This document shows positions 60,525-64,000 of a stretch of 64,000 nt of DNA, piece after piece. Where the stretch lies: assembly GCA_034190875.2 (NCBI GenBank), contig CM067348.1:8203563-8267562 (forward strand), in the 5' to 3' direction. The position numbers and the translations under genes were made by a program. The DNA comes from Urechis unicinctus. Taxonomy: Eukaryota; Annelida; Polychaeta; Xenopneusta; Urechidae. Position 1 is the stretch's first letter. Every line of letters starts with the position of its first letter. The notes below the pieces were generated by a model. It was not told the origin of the DNA. It made no database searches and saw only the letters and a list, made by a program, of their open reading frames with translations.

Positions 60525-61810
60525 CATACAACATGTCACACACAACCCACCTCAGACACAGCCCACATCAGACACAACCCACTTCAGACACTACCCACCT
60601 TAGACACAATCCACCGCAGACACAACCCACTTCAGAGATAATACAACTCAGTCACAACCCACATCAGACACAACCCACCTCAGGAACAACCCACCTCAGA
60701 CACAACCCACCTCAGACACACAACCCACATCAGACACACTACAACTCAGTCACAACCAACCTCAGAGACAACCTACCTCAGACATACTACAACTCAGTCA
60801 CAACCCACATCAAACACAACCCACCTCAGACACAACCCACATCAGACACTATAACTCAGACACAACACACATCAGACACAGCACGCCTCACACAGATCGC
60901 GCCCCGTACACAATCACGCCTAAGAACAAATTGCAACTCAGACACACACTACCTGAGACACACCACAATTAAGACGCAGCACAACTCAGAAACAGCACAC
61001 CTCTGACAAACTACAACTCAGACACATTGCAATCAGACGCAGCGTTTCACAACACACCTCAGACACAACACACCTAGTACGCAAAACGCAATAAGACACA
61101 TCACTCCTAATACGCAGTACACCTCAGACACAACTCATTTCAGTCACAGAACACCTCAGGCACAACACACCTCAGATCAGATTCAGACCTCAGACAGACA
61201 CAAAACAACTCAGAAAGAGCGCACTCAGACACACTACAACTCCTCGCACCTTAGTCACAACACACTTCAGATACAGCACACCTCAACCACAGCATATCCC
61301 TGACACAGCAACATTCAGACACAACACACCACAGAATCAGCACACTTCCTACACACTGCAACTGAGGCGCAACACACATCAGTCACAACACACCTCAGAC
61401 ACAGCACAACTCCGACGACCTACAGCACAGACATATCACACCTCAGTCACAACACACCTCAGACACAACACACCTCAGACGCAACACACCTCAGACACAA
61501 CACACCTCAGTCACAACACACCTGAGACACAACACACCTGAGACGCAACACACCTCAGTCACAACACACCTCAGACACAACACACCTCAGACGCAACACA
61601 CCTCAGACACAACACACCTCAGACACAACACACCTCAGACAAAACACACCTCAGACGCAACACACCTCAGACACAACACACCTCAGTCACAACACACCTG
61701 AGACACAACACACCTCAGACGCAACACACCTCAGACACAACACACCTCAGACGCAATACACCTCAGTCACAACACACCTCAGACACAACACACCTCAGAC
61801 ACAGTTTACT
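60525..61810. repeat. 16-bp minisatellite
   Basis: Units of CCTCAGACACAACACA, about 75 copies; the right third is near-perfect and the left is degenerate with AACCCACCTCAG. Confidence 0.93.
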
Positions 61811-62399
61811 TAATCACCTCTGTTCCGTTGGAAGTATACACTCGCTCTCTTTTTTCTCGGTTAATGCGTTGTGTTCTGAATTCTCTACATTTCACGCCTC
61901 TGTTCCAGGGACGGTGCAGGTTCCTTACTTGTATTATTGTGCAACGTACCTGCTGTCATGTTCGCGCTATGACTATGATTGAATACGCATGTAATTATGG
62001 GCGTAATATCTTGATACCGCATTATTGCCACGTCAAATCCAAAAATGTGGTTTTAATATTTTCGGCGTGCTCTTGATCTGACCGCGTTCGACACATCACA
62101 TTGATTCTCAAGAATGTTGTCAGTTCTAAACTCGAGGTAACAATATTTTATGTACCAATGAGCTTCATGCTTATGCCATGATTCACCATGACGTTAACAA
62201 TGATGCTGCGTGATCAGCATTGACATATTGCTGCTTTGGTTGCTCCAATATATGCTGATGACACAAGCAAATGCGTGTTAACTCTTTCATATATGAATGT
62301 TATTTATCAGTACATACGAAATCACATATAGACGTAGAATCATAACGTATTTACATGGCGACAGCCACTTCGAACTATGTCTCGTGAAAAGGTGCATTT
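61811..62399. other. No gene seen
   Basis: AT-rich sequence between the 16-bp array and the LINE. Confidence 0.4.
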
Positions 62400-64000
62400 T
62401 CCCCGTGAGAGACATGTGAAACGTAAACAAATTTAGTGAATACAAATTGTGAATAGTCAGAGACTGTATCTATCCAGCAGGAAGAATTCAAGAACCAAAA
62501 AAAGCAAAACCAATCTTGAAGTATCGTCAATATGGTTCGGGAAAAAGCAAGCAAGAAAACCACGCCCAGCTCCCAAGCCTCCGCCGACCACACCCACGCC
62601 AGCTCTCAATCCACCGAAAAAACGAAAAAAACAAGCGATCCTTTCTATGAAATATTTAAGTCAACCGACAAGTCGGCGCCATTTACAATTGAAACCATTT
62701 TTGCACTTTTCAGAGCCCAAGACTTGTCCATGCGGCAGCACCTGGAACTCAAACTGGCCGAAAAGGATGCCGTAATCAAAGATCTTAAAGACAGAACATT
62801 AAAGCTTGAAGCAAAACTGGATGATCTAGAGCAGTAGAGCCGGAGGATTTCTGTTCGGATTATTGGCATGACAGAACACACAGACGTACCGTCCTTTATT
62901 AAAGAAAAACTTTAAGTCGATATTCATAGGCTTCGTCGATAGACATCATCCTGTCGGTGAATCTCGAACAGATGGAAAACCACGTGCGGTACTGGTAAAG
63001 CATTCCAACTACAATGTCACAACTCAAATTTTGAAAAACAGATCCGGCCACTTCATAAATGAAGACCTCACCAAAATACGGAATGAAATTGAGTTTAAAT
63101 GCAAATCTTTGAAAAAAGAAAGAAGAATCAAAGACGCATGGACCAGAGATGGTAGCATTATCGTGACACTTAGAGACTACGACATCAGACCAATATCTAC
63201 TCCCTCGGAACTGAAAAAATTATCGCAGCAAACACTTAATTCACGCCTCCATTGTATACATATTGTATCACCTCTCGGGGATGTTTTCACCTTACCTTCT
63301 CACGAAGTCGAACACTCTTATATAATGGTATCATCTAACAAATTATGTTTATTAACTTTTATTTCCTATCCAATTCACTTATTTGTGAGGACAGCAACGT
63401 TTAATAATGATTAATAATGTCACAGCTGACCAGATTGAGAAAAATGTGAATGACGCTGAGTTAGACTTTATGAATAGACAACTGGATAATTTTAATTATG
63501 ATTCACTTATCCAGCAAGTAACTTGTTATTATTATGAGCCTGAGCACTTTGTTAACAGCCTAAAAACAAGCGACATGGGCTGTCGTACTTCAGTATTAAT
63601 TGTAGAGGTCTGTCATCCCATTGGGAGCAATTTACGGAAATGTTAGCCAACCTAACCAGCGACGAGTTCTCTTTTGATCTCATAGGATTAACTAAAATAT
63701 TTCAAATTGACTATGATAAACGGCTGTCATTACCTTCTTACCATAGCTTAACTGGCAAAACACGCGTAGACAGTGTAAGAGGTGGAGTAGAACTTTTTGT
63801 AAAGACAATATTAATTATTATGTAAAGGATGACTTGTCAGTATTTGTTCCCCATATCATTGAAACATTGTTTATTGAGTACAAAACTAAACTAAATGTAT
63901 AGTTGGGGTCGTTTATCGACCAAATACAGCGCCGCTTGCTGATATTGACGTATTTACTGACGAATTGTTGAATATACTGCACGTTGTAAACAATGAAAAC
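62400..64000 (+). mobile_element. Decayed LINE (non-LTR retrotransposon), 5' part
   Basis: ORF1 starts at ATG 62532: a basic, Ser/Thr-rich N-terminus, then a coiled coil (EKDAVIKDLKDRTLKLEAKL). A TAG at 62835 falls inside the conserved LEQ-SRR-ISVRIIG junction, where a Tyr or Asn codon is usual. After more frame changes, GHFINEDLTKIRNEI and RIKDAWTRDGSIIVTLRD match the FP-like C-terminal domain of such ORF1 proteins. From 63407 the start of ORF2 appears (INNVTADQIEKNVND), then an endonuclease in broken frames: FDLIGLTKIF, LPSYHSLTGKTR, RGGVELFVK, and near the edge VVYRPNTAPLADIDVF. The style is that of CR1/L2-like elements. Reverse transcriptase lies beyond the window. Non-functional. Confidence 0.75.

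Overview
The window is nuclear DNA from an animal, most likely a marine invertebrate. Genes are split by GT-AG introns, a LINE and small DNA-transposon relics are present, and a large share of the sequence is private minisatellite. I cannot name the species.

Layout. 1-14,300: no convincing gene; tandem arrays (25 bp at 1.7-2.8 kb, 42 bp at 8-10.9 kb), (TTC)n, (TA)n, two copies of a small inverted-repeat element and a hAT-like relic. 14,320-23,234 (+): plakin gene 1, with the end of a plakin domain including an SH3 fold, then three plectin-type repeats. 23.2-28.7 kb: intergenic, with 32-bp and 38-bp arrays; the second is a string of CACGTG boxes. 28,785-45,515 (+): plakin gene 2, 18 exons joined here by reading phase into about 1,014 residues: spectrin-like plakin domain with SH3, acidic linker, plectin-type repeats and a C-terminal KASH domain (membrane segment, luminal Cys, final PPPV). 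46-52 kb: arrays and a possible SINE. 54,430-52,087 (-): 5' part of a single-pass membrane protein with a VWA domain; its 3' end was not found. 54.7-62.3 kb: more arrays and a foldback element. 62.4-64 kb: a decayed LINE running off the right edge.

How it fits together. The two plakin genes are tandem paralogs: most exon boundaries, phases and even one exon length match. Only gene 2 carries the extra KASH exon. The KASH tail should anchor the protein in the outer nuclear membrane by binding SUN proteins, while the plakin and plectin-repeat parts face the cytoplasm and probably meet the cytoskeleton. A stop codon and an AATAAA inside the last intron suggest a second, soluble form without KASH.

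The second striking theme is that several intronic minisatellites have grown from splice sites. One array repeats a 3' splice site with the first 14 bases of its exon; another repeats a 5' splice site with the last 8 bases of its exon about 75 times.
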